64,000 nt of DNA from Portunus trituberculatus (Eukaryota; Arthropoda; Malacostraca; Decapoda; Portunidae): contig NC_059300.1 of NCBI RefSeq assembly GCF_017591435.1, forward strand, positions 22,034,800 through 22,098,799. The letters run 5' to 3'. Each line of letters starts with the position of its first letter. Position 1 is the first letter of the stretch. The translations under genes and the position numbers were made by a program. This document shows positions 50,197 through 62,079 of the stretch, piece by piece. The notes beneath the pieces are model-generated. The model was not told where the DNA came from. It ran no database searches and worked only from the letters and a program-made list of their open reading frames with translations.

Positions 50197-50770
50197 CCTT
50201 CGTAGGATGCCCCGAACTTGTTGTTTCCTATATTCAAAAGATACCATGTTGCCTGTCTGGAGAGTCTAGCCAGGTCCAGCAATCTCTCAGTCTTTTTTTA
50301 TAAACTTTAAAATCCTAAACAAAGGTCAGGGTATTGTGAAACGTTCATGAAAATTTACATGCTACAATAATTTCAAAGAAAAGCATAATACCACACATAT
50401 CAAGTACCAAAACCAATCAAACAGAGAGGCTGTTATCTCAAAGTCTGCACAATTTAGGGGCTGCAAAATTCATACAATATTTTCTATCATTCACTTTCAC
50501 TATAGCATCCTCAAGGATGAGGCAAAAACTAATCACCTATTCTTCTGTTAGTTGCCTTGTAGAGTTTAAAGTTAGATTAAGGTTTGATTTAGTGCATAAA
50601 ATTTGCTCATTCTCTTCTTATTTTTCTAGTTTTTGTATTATGATCCTTATTTGTTGTAATTCAGCTGGCTCAATATCTTGCATTTCTCCAATAAAATACT
50701 TGAAACCACACACATAAAAACAATAGTAAAATAAAAAGATAACACAGGTGCCTAAAGCAACTGACAGTAA
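50194..50770. other. Unassigned
   Basis: No recognised feature. The open frame at 50517-50717 has no domain. Confidence 0.4.
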
Positions 50771-52019
50771 CCCCTTTCTCTATCCTCAATTTCGTTCCAA
50801 AGCTGGATGTTGCATCTGTGTGTGCAACGACTTGACTTGCTCTTGTGCCCACCCTCTTGAATCTTCCGAGCTTTCCACCATCTGGCTTCAACTCAATAGT
50901 TATTCACTAAATTTATCTATCTCTCCCCTAACTCCTCTGACTATAGTAAATTCTTTGACAGTTTAACTTCTAAAGTGGAGAACATTGTCTCTCTATCCTA
51001 TCACAAAGATCTCCATTTATGGAGATTTCAATGTTCACCACCGGCTTTGGCTTACCTCTCCCTTCACTAACCAACCTGGTTAATGAGTCTTCAACTTTGC
51101 TGTCCTCAATGACCTAGAGCAAGGGTGGCCAAACTTTTCAGTGCTAGGACCACATTAGAAAAGATCACAATCTTATAGGGCCACATACTATATTAACCCA
51201 AAATCATTAATATTTAAGAAAAACAAAATGACAGGCTTCTAAAGAAAAGCCATTCTCACATGCATGTGCACAATTGTGAGAAGAAAACGAAATGCTCACA
51301 ATACTATTTGGCATGATTATTAACTTGCTCTTTCAAATTTACTAACATTTGCCAGGCCGCATGAATTCTTCTGGTAGGCTGCATATGGCCCACAGGCAAT
51401 AGTTTGCCCACACCTGACCTAGAGCAACTGGTGCAACACCTTACTCGTATTCCTAACCAAAGTGGAGATAAGCCCAACATCCTGGATCTTTTCCCTACCT
51501 CTAACCCTTCTGCTTATGCTGTTACACTATCTTCTCCGTTGGGTTCCTCCAATCACAACCTCATTTTGTCCTATTTCTCCAATTCCTCCTCAGGATCCCC
51601 CAAAGAATAGGTGCATCTGGTGTTTTGCCTCTGTAAGTTAGGGGGACCTGAGGATGTATTACGCTGATTTTCCCTGGAATGATTACAGTTTCTCTGTCAA
51701 AGACCCATCTCTGTGCTAAAGGCATAACAGAGGTGATAGTGTCTGGCATGGAGGTGTACATTCCTCATTCTTTTTTCTCATCCTACCCCTTCTAAACATT
51801 GGTTTAACATAGCCTGTGCTAGTACCACACATGATAGTGAGGTTGGCTATAAAAGGAACTTGAGTCTTCCATCACCTGAATCTCATGCACTTTATATTTC
51901 TGCCCGGAATTATGCCAGATATGTCCTTCATAAACAGAACATGTCAAAATCTTTCAAACACCAACTCCCCTCGCAACTTCTTTCATCTAGCCAAAAACAT
52001 CTCCAATAACTTTACTTTC
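50771..52019 (+). mobile_element. Family J LINE, copy 3, left part (endonuclease)
   Basis: APE endonuclease region: GDFNVHH near 51030, then LDLFPTSNPSAYAVTLSSPL and the SNHNLI segment (an SDH-like motif with D replaced by N) at about 51550. It continues to LAKNISNNFT, where the DIRS element starts. The right part resumes at 63604. A hAT-like MITE interrupts it at 51120. The frame breaks in several places. Confidence 0.85.
51120..51416. mobile_element. hAT-like MITE with 8-bp duplication
   Basis: Ends caagggtggccaaact and, reversed, caggtgtgggcaaact are inverted with two mismatches. The 8-bp acctagag occurs at 51112-51119 and again at 51417-51424. The 8-bp duplication and C-A-G-G-G-T-G-style end fit hAT. 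297 bp, no coding capacity, inserted in the LINE endonuclease. Confidence 0.92.
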
Positions 52020-52100
52020 ACTTCACAACCATTTAACTGACGTCACCGGTAGTAGACGAGATGTTCGTCATGCCAGCGCCACGTTAGTTCACTGCTAGTT
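52020..52100. repeat. Left inverted terminal repeat of outer DIRS
   Basis: Starts tcacttcacaaccatttaac and continues gacgtcaccgg...gagatgttcgtcatgccag. It is inverted relative to 63480-63560 (right ITR) and its first ~45 bp are inverted again at 63262-63307. Confidence 0.85.
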
Positions 52101-52211
52101 GTCACGCTGTGCAGTTGCTCGCCGGTCCACTCTTCAGCTTTCTGGGTGTTTTTCCTTTCCGGCTTCGTCCAGTTGTCCTGGTTAGTTTCCACGGTCCTGC
52201 TTTTGTGGATT

Positions 52212-52438
52212 TATACATGTATGATCTTCAGACATATATGTCAGCACTATAATTTGTTTTCGTATGTGATCCAAGGACACGTGCAGCGCTGTTCGCCTTT
52301 ATCCGTATGTGATCCAAGGGCACATATGTGCAGCGCTGTCACCTCTTTATGTATGTGATCCAAGGACACATGCGGTTAGCGTTCTCACCTCTTTACTTAT
52401 GTGGTCCAAAGACACATATGTCAGCACTCTGGTGATTC
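52212..52438. repeat. ~46-bp tandem repeat in the DIRS leader
   Basis: About five imperfect units with the cores gtatgtgatccaaggacac and atgtgcagcgctgt. In the outer DIRS leader, upstream of gag. Possibly regulatory, function unknown. Confidence 0.8.
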
Positions 52439-52754
52439 CCTTGTGTTATCTATGTATTTATATTTTCACTTCACGACATTTAAACTGACGTCACTCGAGG
52501 CATTCAATGAGATGCCCGCCATGTGCGCCTCACCTCAGTTCACTGCCTACCTCTGTCCAGTCTGCTCGCTCTTCCAGCTGTCCACCCTTCTTCCCCTTTT
52601 ACCGGCTTCTCCAAGGAGTTGCCCTGGTAAGCTCTTTTGATCGTCGTCCTGCTGTTGGGAGTATAATTGGGTGAAGAACACAATCTAAGGATTGTTGTTT
52701 ATCTGGCTCTCTTTGTGACCCAGAGTTACTTTTTGGTTGCAGTGTTTTTCTCAG

Positions 52755-53933
52755 GCGATGGACCGGCCAGAAACTCCGTGACGACCGTCTTCGTCTTCGG
52801 TTAGCAAGCGTTCCAGCAGGGAAAATCCTCCACCTACAGGGGAGGAGAGAAGGAGGAAAGACAGACAGAAGGACGATGGCGCCAGAGTTGGGGCTTGCGC
52901 TTTGCCGCTCTCTGCTGCCGGCACGAGCCAAGATGTAAACATTGCGCCTCAGTCAGCTGGTCACGCCGCCAGGGACGACCAGCTGGATCGCCTGAGTATG
53001 GTTATCAGCGGCCTGATCGCAAAGCTGGATGCTTCCACGTCTGCCACTGCCTCTGTGGGGAGCGGTGCCAAGTTTAGTGGCTTCACTGCGCCTTCCTCAG
53101 GTGAGGAGGAGGGCGAACTCCCGGAGAGTGCTGCCGTCCCCTTAGAGGAGCTGGATCTGCTTGGTGGTGGCCCCCCAGCCTTCACTGCTGCAGATGGGGA
53201 CAACGCTGATTTCCTTCGTGCCCTGGAAGAGTTGTCTGGTCACTTCCACGGGGAGGAAGAGAAAGGGGAGCCACTGTCTGAGCGCCTGGCTTCCATCTTG
53301 AACTCCAGCTTGCGGCGCAGATCTTCTGCTGACGGCGTGAAGGCTACTTGTGGCAAAATTAAACTCTTCAATAATGTGCCGAACTTGTCTGTCCCAGCCA
53401 CTAATTCTGCCATTACTAACGCCATGAGTGCTGGGGGCAAACTCATAGACTTGCGTCTTTTTCACACTAATAGATTGATCTCCAAGGCCCTTGTTTCGGT
53501 GGCACAGTGTATTAGTGACATTGGTGAAAGAAAGGGGAAGCCTGTCTCCTCTTACTTGGATGGGCTGAATAATAGCCTTAGGCTCCTGGCCTCAGCTGTT
53601 AATTATATGAACCAGCTACGTAAGGAAGTGGTGAAAATCCATGTCAATGACTCGGCGCTTGCCGAGTTATGCAAGTGGGACTGTTAAGTTGGAGGGGAAG
53701 TGTTATTTCCCTTCGATGTCACGAAGAAGTGTGACGAGATTCGCCGCACTAGGATGCTGGGGAGGCCTTCTTTCCGCCCCCTTAGGACCTCTGCTCCTAG
53801 GAGGTTTGCCCCTTATTACCAGGCTTTCGGGCGGTCCAGCAACCCTCCTCAGTCAAGGCTGTCTTCTAGGCCTTTTTTAGGGCAGAAGCCGCCCCAGGGG
53901 AAGGGAGTGCGGCCTTACAAGAATCGCCAGTAG
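52755..53933 (+). pseudogene. Inner DIRS gag-like protein, two in-frame stops
   Basis: Starts MDRPETP with a TGA at codon 8 (52776), reads on through a Ser/Pro-rich N-terminus, and is then open from about 52902. The conserved core contains ERLASILNSSLRRR, NLSVPATNSAITNAMSAGGK, SSYLDGLNNSLRLLASAVNY and KIHVNDSALAELCKW. At 53685 a TAA replaces a sense codon (the outer copy has GAC). The frame then continues in phase with FPFDVTKKCDEIR and a basic Pro/Arg-rich tail to 53933. Both stops are single substitutions in an otherwise intact frame. Confidence 0.82.
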
Positions 53934-54106
53934 ACAATGAGCCAGTAAGTTTCATCTCCTTTCCCTTGCTGAATACACCACATAATTTTGTTAGTGGTAA
54001 GATTTTTGCAGCCAGACAGTTTTGGCAGAACTTATCTACAGATCAGTGGATCCATGATGTTGTTCACGGTAAGATTTTTCAGTTCCATGCCCTTCCTACT
54101 TAAACA

Positions 54107-55961
54107 GTGCTACCTGGACCTCTGAACCTCTCTGCTTCTGATCGCTTTGCATTAGACTCTGCCATGCTGGAGTTTATTAGGCAAGGAGTGGTGGAAGTCT
54201 GTGACACTTCTTCCAATCAGGGTTTCTTTTCCAACATTTTTCCTACTATAAAGAAGGATGGTACAGCCAGAGTTATCTTGAACCTTAAAGAACTAAATGA
54301 ATTTATTCCCCATATACATTTTAAAATGGATACTCTTAAAGAGGTCATACATTTGATTCAACATAACTGGTTTTTTGCTACCTGTGATTTTAAAGATGCT
54401 TATTTCTCAGGTTTTGTTAGGCCTGAAGATAGGAAATGGCTTAGATTCTTTTGGAAGAGACAATGTTATCAATTCACTTGTATGCCACAAGGCCTAACTT
54501 CTGCTCCTCAGATCTTTACCAGGCTCCTTAAACCAGTTCTCTCACACCTGCATAAACTAGGAATTACTGTGGTCTCATACATTGATGATTGCATTTTATT
54601 GCAGCCTCAAGCAAGAAACTCAAACAACATGTCTGCTATGCCTTACATCTTTTTTATTCTGTGGGCCTCACAGTTAATACATTCAAATCTTCTCTAGAGC
54701 CTTCCCAAGAGGTGGAATTTCTTGGGGTTGTGTTGAACTCGGTTAAGATGACAGCTACCTTAGCTTCACATAGAAAGGAACGGATTAAAGCAAAAGGCTT
54801 ACATTTATTACAGGGTAACTTTTGTCTACATGACTTAGCTTCCCTCATTGGTTTGGCTGTGGCTGCTGACCACGCGGTGGAATTTGCCCCTCTCAGATAC
54901 AAGTATCTAGAGATAATCAGGAACAGGGAATTGGCCCACAATTTGGTAACTACTTTTCAGAGGTTAGTTTGGACTCCCATGCCTTAGGTATCATAAAATG
55001 GTGGGTTGAAAACATAGATTCCCAGACTAAGTCTCTGCGTTCTTCCCCCCCTCTCTTTGAGTTGTTTGCTGATGCATCTTTGACAGCCTGGGGTGCTTCT
55101 GTGGGACCGTCTAAGACAGGTGACCACTGGGCCCATCACGACTTGGACCACATTAACTGTTTAGAGTTGAAAGCTATTCTCTTTGGTTTACAATCCCTTT
55201 GCAGGGAGCATAAAGACATTCACATCCGTCTTCGCTCTGACAATACTACTGCCATCGCTTGTCTGAACCATTGTGGAAGCACAAAGATTAACCTTAACAC
55301 GTTAACAGACGAGATTTTCTCATGGGCTGAGTCACGTGGCATTTCACTATCAGCAGAGTTTGTCAAGGGACTTCACAATATAGATGCTGACAAGGAGTCT
55401 AGATTAAAAAATGTTGACACTGAATGGATGTTGCTCCCCCATATTTTCAGAAAGCTTTGTCAAAATAATTTTACGCCAGAAATTGACTTGTTTGCTTCTA
55501 GGCTCAATGCTCAGGTGGCTTCCTATGTTTCTTGGAAACCAGATCCTGCTGCAGCATTTATTAATGCCTTCACCCTTGACTGTTCCAACAGGAGCTTATA
55601 TGCCTTTCCTCCCTTCAGTGTGATTTCCAAGGTTTTGAAGAAACTTCAGGAATCCCAGGCGACCCTGCTTACTACTCTTCCGCTGTGGCCAACTCAGGCA
55701 TGGTTTCCGGTCGCTCTCCGCTTACTGGCTCGACCTCCCCTCATACTTCCTCGGCACTGTTTGATTCTGCCACAAAATCCGACACTCACACACCCACAGA
55801 CTCGCAACTTGGTACTAGCTGCAATGTTATTATCAGAAGACACTTCGAAAACCGAGGACTATCACCAGAGGTTGCCCGATTTCTCATTGGATCATGGAGG
55901 CAAGGTACTTTACTACAGTATGGGCCACATATCAACAGATGGGTGTCTTTTGCTTCAGTAG
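54107..55961 (+). pseudogene. Inner DIRS reverse transcriptase-RNase H
   Basis: RT segments in order: LDSAMLEFIRQGVVEV, GTARVILNLKELNEF, CDFKDAYFS, CMPQGLTSAPQIFTRLLKPV and SYIDDCILL, the YxDD catalytic box at about 54576-54590. A frameshift near 54600 moves the thumb (LGVVLNSVKMTATLASHRKE) to another frame and a second near 54985 moves RNase H. RNase H keeps LFADASLTAWGA, CLELKAIL and RSDNTTAIACL (Asp, Glu, Asp). The C-terminal linker ends about 55961, overlapping the start of the recombinase in another frame. Confidence 0.9.
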
Positions 55962-56773
55962 GAAGTTGATCCATTTCAGCCATCTTTAGCCTCCTTTTTG
56001 GACTTCCTTTTGCTGGAGTTTAGGAAAGGCAAGGGACATAGCTATAGTTCTATGAACACCATCCGTTCTGCAATTTCAGCTATGGCTCAGATAAATGACC
56101 ATCCTGCTGGACAGCACCCTCTAGTCAGTAGATTTATGAAGTCAGTCTTCCAGGAGAGGCCGTCTTTTCCCCGGGGGTCTTCCACCTGGGACCCAGATAT
56201 TGTGCTTACTTATATTAAGTCCTTGGGACCAGACTTTTCATTGTCAATTTTGCAATTGTCCAGGAAACTTACAGTCTTAATGCTGCTGCTCTCTGGCCAA
56301 CACGGCCAGACCCTACACCTGTTGGACATTAGAAACATGACACTTTCTTTAGGATAGGCGACCCATTGAAAACCTCTCATATGTCGGAATTATGCTTTGT
56401 GCCTTACCCTTCTGATAAGCTGTTATGTGTTCACACTACTATCAGAAATTACCTAGACAGAACATTGCCCAATAGAGGAATAACTACTTTTTTCCTTACA
56501 ACAAAACGCTCCTTCCATATGGCCTCTCAGGACACATTAAGACGTTGGACCCGGGATATGATGATAGCCGCTGGTATTGACCTTTCACTTTTTTCTCCAC
56601 ATTCCACCAGATCAGCATCATCTAGTAAAGCGGCTTTGAAGTTGCCTCTCTCCACCATCTTGTCCACTGCTGGCTGGTCCAGAGAATCCACTTTTGCCAA
56701 GTTTTATCAGAGACCGTTGGAGGACCATGTGCGGTTTGCCACAGCAGTTATGACTGCTGGTGATCAAGAATAG
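55685..56773 (+). pseudogene. Inner DIRS tyrosine recombinase, frameshifted
   Basis: This enzyme would integrate the circular DNA copy without target duplication. Three frames are needed: GLSPEVARFLIGSW to about 55945, then LLLEFRKGKGHSYSSMNTIR to 56357, then the C-terminal catalytic part. The H-x-x-R motif is intact in FSPHSTRSASSSKA and the tyrosine in FAKFYQRPL. The first catalytic arginine, expected in LLLSGQRxQTLHL, is histidine (CAC at 56301-56303). A missing T near 55945 and a stop near 56357 break the frame. Confidence 0.87.
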
Positions 56774-57037
56774 ATGGAGGGGTTCCATGTTTTGAGATCT
56801 TTTCTGTTTACACTTCTATTTAGCTGTGTTTTTTGATTGACACTTTTTTTAATTTGTTTGGGTTGTTATCCTTTTTCTACCACACATTATCTGTTCAGGT
56901 GTGTATGGGGTTTTTGGTGTATGATGTTGAATTACATGTGATTAAATTTTTGGGAGTCTCGTGTTTCTCTTTTCCCTTGGCCTAGGGAAGTCTTTTTTCT
57001 TTGAAGTAATGAAGGTTGGAGGAATCATTCTAAAGCT

Positions 57038-57166
57038 CTCATTGAATGCCTCGAGTGACGTCAGTTTAAATGTCGTGAAGTGAAATTGTAAGATTAAACG
57101 AGTACTTACCAAGTATGAAGTTTGATCATAATTTCACGAACATTTAAACTGCGTCACTGAGGTATT
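57038..57166. repeat. Internal complementary region of inner DIRS
   Basis: 57038-57086 is the reverse complement of the left terminus (52466-52515) and 57087-57166 is the reverse complement of the right terminus (about 57305-57391), fused in the order expected of a circle junction. In DIRS elements this region is thought to template joining of the ends. Confidence 0.88.
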
Positions 57167-57249
57167 AAATGCCCTCCTTGTCCCTCCCTTTCTGTGGGAC
57201 ATCCTGAGGGAATGTTTGTCCTAGTTTTTGATATGATTAGCTACTTCCT

Positions 57250-57391
57250 CCAACCCATTTTCTTCTGAAGGACTGACGTGAGGCACACATGTCGGGCATC
57301 TCATTTAATACCTCAGTGACGCAGTTTAAATGTTCGTGAAATTATGATCAAACTTCATACTTGGTAAGTACTCATTTAATCTTACAATTAT
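57250..57391. repeat. Right inverted terminal repeat of inner DIRS
   Basis: Reversed, it reads through cacgaacatttaaactgcgt and gagatgcccgacatgtgtgc, matching the left ITR, plus an extra ~45-bp outer extension (ttggtaagtactcatttaat) absent from the left ITR, as in other DIRS elements. Confidence 0.85.
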
Positions 57392-57438
57392 ATAGTTCAG
57401 CTGGCCCCCCCCTTTTTATGTTTTTACCTGATAGTGTT

Positions 57439-58861
57439 ATGTCAGACCGGGACAAGGACAAAGATCAAGGTACTCCTCAGCGTTCCTCTTCCTCTACCCC
57501 TGATGGGAAACAGCGTGTGAAGGACCCCCAGGGTACATACAAGTGGAGGAAGCCTTTCACAGGAGGGGGCAGCCCACCTCCTTTGGCCGCCTGCACTTCT
57601 CAGCCTCCTTCTCCCCCTTCAAGGGCGGGGCCGAGTGGTGTAAACACTCCGGCCATTTCTCCACCTCAAGATGCTGTTTTGGGCCAACTGTCTTCCTTAC
57701 TGAGTAATCTCATCGAGAAGTTGGACTCCTCTATAGGTCCTCAGGTGTCACCAGGACAGTGCCATGTTCAGTGGGTTCCATGATGTCTCTTTGTCGGAGA
57801 AGGAGGCTGTTCCAGTCCCCGAGTGCCCGCCTCAGCTTTCTGTGTCTGACCCACTGGATGAATTGGATACACTCACCACTTCTCAACCTCAAGGTGATCC
57901 AGTGGTTGATGTGGCCTTTGAAAAGGCCCTCAAGGAGTTCGCAGGTGAGGAGGCTTTTTTTTTTTTTTATACCATGTGGGCTTTTCACAGGAATTTATGG
58001 GCTAAAGGGGATACTTATTAAGGATACCTCCTATTTCAAAGCCCACCCGCTAGGAAACCGTTGCTCCGAGTGAGGAAGCCCAACCTACACTCAGACCGTA
58101 GACAGGATTCGAACCCGTGCGCTTGGAGACCCCTTGGATCCCAAAGCACGCACGGATCCACTGTACCACGGCGGCCTTTGGGGGATCCTTTGTCTGATCG
58201 CCTGGCCTCCATCCTCAACCTGAGTCTGAGACGCTGGCCCTCTTCTGATAGTGTAAAACAGACTTGTGACAAGATCAAGCTCCCTAGCAACATGCCGAAT
58301 CTCAAGGTGCCAGTTACCAACTCTGCTATCACCAAGGCTATGAGTGTTGGGGGCAAGCTAGTGGACACTCGGCTTTCCCTCACCAATGGTCTGCTTGTAA
58401 AGGCCCTGGTTCCCCTTGCCCGTTGCCTTAGTGATATTGGTGATGGGAAAATCCAGCCCATTTCCAGCTACCTTGAGGGACTCAATAACAGCTTCAGACT
58501 CCTTGCGTCCGCTGTCAACTACGTGAATCAGCTGAGGAAAGAAGTGGCAAGAATCCATGTGAATGACTCTGCTCTGGTTGAGCTTTGCAAGTGGGAGTGT
58601 GACGTGGGCCAGGATGACTTGTTCCCTTTTGACGTCATTAAGAAATGTGAGGGAATCCACAAGTCGAGAAAACTTGGACGGTCCTCCTTCCGGCCTCACA
58701 AGGGTCCTGGCAGGTGGTTTGCTCCACATCGGCAGTCGGCTAGACTTCCTTTCCCACCCTCCTACCCACAACAGACGCGGCCCCGGTCCCAGCCGAGGCC
58801 TTTTTCAGGGCCAAGGCCTCCCCAGGGGAGGAGGAGGCCCGCGCACAGAACTCTTCAGTGA
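57439..58861 (+). pseudogene. Outer DIRS gag-like protein, interrupted by a SINE
   Basis: Starts MSDRDKDKDQGTPQRSSSS. Frame changes occur near 57760, and the SINE at 57955-58177 interrupts it after KEFAGEEA. It resumes with GDPLSDRLASILNLSLRR, NLKVPVTNSAITKAMSVGGK, SSYLEGLNNSFRLLASAVNY, KIHVND-like RIHVNDSALVELCKWECD and FPFDVIKKCEGIHKSRK, then a basic Pro/Arg tail (RPPQGRRRPAH). Clear homologue of the inner gag, roughly two-thirds identical by eye in the core. Confidence 0.85.
57955..58177 (-). mobile_element. tRNA-derived SINE, family C, poly-A tailed
   Basis: On the minus strand the head has ccgtggtacagtggatccgt (A box region) and acgggttcgaatcctgtc (B box). The element ends in an A run (the T tract at 57955-57970). 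It differs from families A and B and, unlike A, has an A tail. Inserted in the outer DIRS gag. Confidence 0.82.
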
Positions 58862-59195
58862 GCTCTCCCTTGATAAGTCCTCTTGCACCTACATTGATTA
58901 ACACTCCTGTGAATTTCCGTGGTGGAAAGATTTTTCAGGCAAGGTCACAGTGGCATCTCATGTCCTCTGATATATGAATTCATGACGTGGTTCATGGGAA
59001 ACTCTTAGACTTTGTACATGCAGAGATGCTCCCCACCTCCCCTCTCCTTGTCTAATGCTGACAGGTTGGCTTTGGACACTGCCATGCTTAAATTCATAGA
59101 CAAAGGCATAGTTTAATTATGTCCACCAGGGGGACCAAGGTTTTTTCTCTAATGTTTTTCCCACTCTTAAAAAGGATGGTACTGCTAGGGTTATA

Positions 59196-60021
59196 CAGTG
59201 CTTACTCCAATTTTGCAAGTTCAAATTTTGAGATATGCCAATTTTGCGACCAAAGACCAAAAATTGCCATTTTTAAAATTTCCCCATCTTGCTCCTTTCT
59301 CCCGGTATTGCGAGTGGTGATGGGAGAGAGAGCATTCCCGCAAATTATATATTACTGTATTATATAGGCAATATTTTATTAATTTATTTTTATTTATCAT
59401 ATGATACTACATTATTATCATATTTATATTATATTTATCATAGTTTGGTGATTTTTGGATAGTTTTCATAAAAGTCTGGCGGTAATTCAACAAAAGTCAT
59501 CTGGCAACACTGCCCCGCTCCCTCCCACCTTCCATTTATTTACGTACACCTCCACGGAGTTCTCTCTGCAAATTTGGAGGAATACTTGTGCTCGACTTTG
59601 TGCGACATGGCGCCACCAACCAAAAAGACATCAGGCTAACTTTGGAACAGAAGATGAAGATAATTAAGATGAAAAGAGATGGAAAAAGAAACTGTGATAT
59701 TTCCAGAGAGTTTGGTGTGGGAGAATCAACTGTGAGAATGGTGTTTAAAAACAGTGAGAAAATTGAAAAAGCAGTAAAAACCTATGGTGGACAGATTTTT
59801 TATTCTCGTAGCCATTGTACAAACACTGTGATCATTTATATGGAAAGATACCTGGTTCAATATATTAACAGAAAGGAAAAGGAAGGAAAAATTAGGCGAC
59901 CATGGACGAGGGGTCCACCATATTCAATTTTTCCCATAGGAATAATACTTCCAATTTTGCAATTTCCAAATTTGCGACTGACAATGCCGGCCCATTTCTT
60001 GCAAAATTGGAGTAAGCACTG
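59196..60021 (+). mobile_element. Tigger-like element, family H, in DIRS RT
   Basis: TA at 59194-59195 and 60022-60023. Ends cagtgcttactccaattttg and, reversed, the same 20 bases. The motif ccaattttgcaa/caaatttgcga recurs at both ends. Removing it with one TA restores RVILNLKELN of the DIRS RT. 826 bp with a transposase remnant. Confidence 0.94.
59607..59800 (+). pseudogene. Tigger/pogo transposase N-terminal fragment
   Basis: Starts MAPPTKKTSG, then a one-base shift leads into LTLEQKMKIIKMKRDGKR and CDISREFGVGESTVRMVF, a psq-type helix-turn-helix. The coding sequence fades after KAVKTYGG. No DDE domain, so non-autonomous. Confidence 0.82.
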
Positions 60022-60519
60022 TACTTAATTTGAAAGAGCTTAATGATCATATTGAACACATTCACTTTAAACTGGACACACTCAAGAATGTGATTCCCCT
60101 TATCCACCCCAGATGTTTTTTCATGTCCTTAGATTTGACAGATGCTTATTTCTTAGTTTAAGTTCAGCCAGAGGACAGAAATGGCTTCAATTTATCTGGC
60201 ATAACAGGAAGTTCCGCTTCATTTGTCTACCGCAGGGCCTGACTTCGGCACCTCACATCTTCACTAAACTGTTAAAACCTGTCCTCTCGCACCTTCGTAA
60301 GCTGGGAATAATTGTGTCCTGCTATCTGGATGACTTTCTTTTCCTTGCTGACTCTGCTTAGTCTCTACAGGTTAATGTGACATATGCCTTACATCTTTTT
60401 GACTACTTAGGGCTTACTGTGAATCTTACTAAATCTGTCCTCACTCCCTCTCAAGAGATAGAATTCCTCGAGGTGATTTTAAACTCTTTGTCTATGACGG
60501 CCACCCTGACGGCCCATAA

Positions 60520-61100
60520 AGGGGCTATTACACTGGCCTATGATACGCGGAACGCGGGCCATGGTTCTTGGTACGAAACCAGTAACACTATCACACACAA
60601 GCTGCCCGTGTTCTTGTTATGCTAGGCAAACCGCCCACTAACCAAGACAAAGCCTAATCAAAATAAACCAGAATAAAACCATGCCGCTTATACATCAGCC
60701 TGTGCTTTGTCCAGGAACTGCATTTGCACTTTCTCTTGTTGAAGAAAAGTAAGTAAAAAAAAAAAACTAAAGAAAAGCTGAGACGTGCATGATGGAAACT
60801 TTACAGTCAGAGGTGGTTGCCATGAGCCCAAACTATCGACATGATATATATATATTTTACCTTTCTAAATTGATGAAATATTATTCAATATTCCAATATG
60901 AAAAATTTAGTCACATTCTTTTTAGTTCAAATGAAGTTTTTATTACATATATCATGTTTACTTTCCATTGGAATAGCATACGGAGAACCGGGATGGATAT
61001 GAAGCCATCTCAACTTGGTTCCGCTAATCCCGGGCAAGTTCCAGCTATCTAGAGCGGATGTTCCTGGTTCCGCGTATCATAGGCCAGTGTGATAGGGCCT
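60520..61100. mobile_element. Harbinger-like MITE with TAA duplication
   Basis: TAA at 60517-60519 and 61101-61103. TIRs of about 34 bp: aggggctattacactggcct and, reversed, aggccctatcacactggcct, continuing atgatacgcgga. The 3-bp TAA target fits PIF/Harbinger. Removing it rejoins the DIRS RT thumb sequence gcccataagaaagaacgcg. 581 bp, no transposase. Confidence 0.88.
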
Positions 61101-62079
61101 TAAGAAAGAACGCGTAAAGGCACAGGGTTTGCTCCTTCTGGAAGGGGATGTTTCCTTAATTGCACTCTCCTCTTTCATAGGTATGGTCGTGGCTTCTGAT
61201 CCTGCTGTGGAGTTGGCCCCATTCAGATATAAATATTTAGAAATTTTTCGTAATAGGATGCTCTCTCTCCACCAAGGGAATTATGACTCGCATGTCATTT
61301 TGGATGGTCATGCCCGAGAACTAGTTACCTGGTGGGTTAATAATATAGACTCCCTAGTTAAGTCACTGCGCTCTTCCCCCTTCCAACTTGAAATGTTTTG
61401 CAATGCTTCCCTGACTGGTTGGGATGCTGTGGTCGAGGATGCCAAGACTAGGGGCCACTAGGCACATGATGAACTGGACCACATAAATTGTCTGGAATTG
61501 AAGGCAATCCTCTTGGGTTTACAGGCCCTTTGCAAGGATAGCAGGGATACTCACATCCGCATCTGCTCTGATAATGCCACCGCAATCACTGTGCTAGTAT
61601 GAAGCTTAGTCTCAACACCTTAGTTGAACAGATTTTTGTGTGGGCTGAGTCTTTTTAACACAACATATACAGGGTTTGCATAACACAGAAGCAGACAAGG
61701 AATCTCGTGTGAGGAATTTGGATGCTGAATGGATGTTGCAGCCCCATATTTTCCGTAACTTATGTCAGCTTTTTCTCGTGTTCTCGTGCCTGAGGTGGAT
61801 CTTTTTGCCACTCAAATTAACGCTCAGTTATGTAATTATGTTTCGTGGAAACCAGACCCATGTGCTATTCACACCAATGCTTTCTCACTGACCTGGTCAC
61901 ATAAGAAACTGTACGCCTTTCACCTTTCAGCATAATCTCCCGAGTCCTGCAGAAAATTCAGGAAGACGAGGCTACAGTCTTGACGATCCTACCTTTATAG
62001 CCAACACAAGTCTGGTTCCCAACAGCCCTCCACCTCTTGGCGGCAGCCCCTGTTCTCCTCCCTCGACATCCTCTAGTCC

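Larger units (their letters stand above)
52466..57391 (+). mobile_element. Inner DIRS element, near full length
   Basis: About 4.9 kb, inserted in the leader of the outer element. Left ITR at 52466 (tcacttcacgacatttaaac), gag, RT-RNase H, overlapping YR, internal complementary region at 57038-57166 and right ITR ending about 57391 (cttaatcttacaat region). The exact end bases are ambiguous by one or two T. The layout is complete, but each protein has at least one stop, frameshift or catalytic loss. Confidence 0.92.
59050..61950 (+). pseudogene. Outer DIRS RT-RNase H, split by two DNA transposons
   Basis: RT pieces: LDTAMLKFIDKGI-like start, DGTARVI up to 59195, then (after a Tigger-like insertion) LNLKELNDHI, CLPQGLTSAPHIFTKLLKPV, CYLDDFLFL (YxDD at about 60319) and the thumb segment SLSMTATLTAHK, where a second insertion sits at 60520-61100. 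RNase H: the first catalytic motif is MFCNASLTGWDA with Asn replacing Asp, then CLELKAILLG and CSDNATAI. Multiple stops. Confidence 0.85.
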
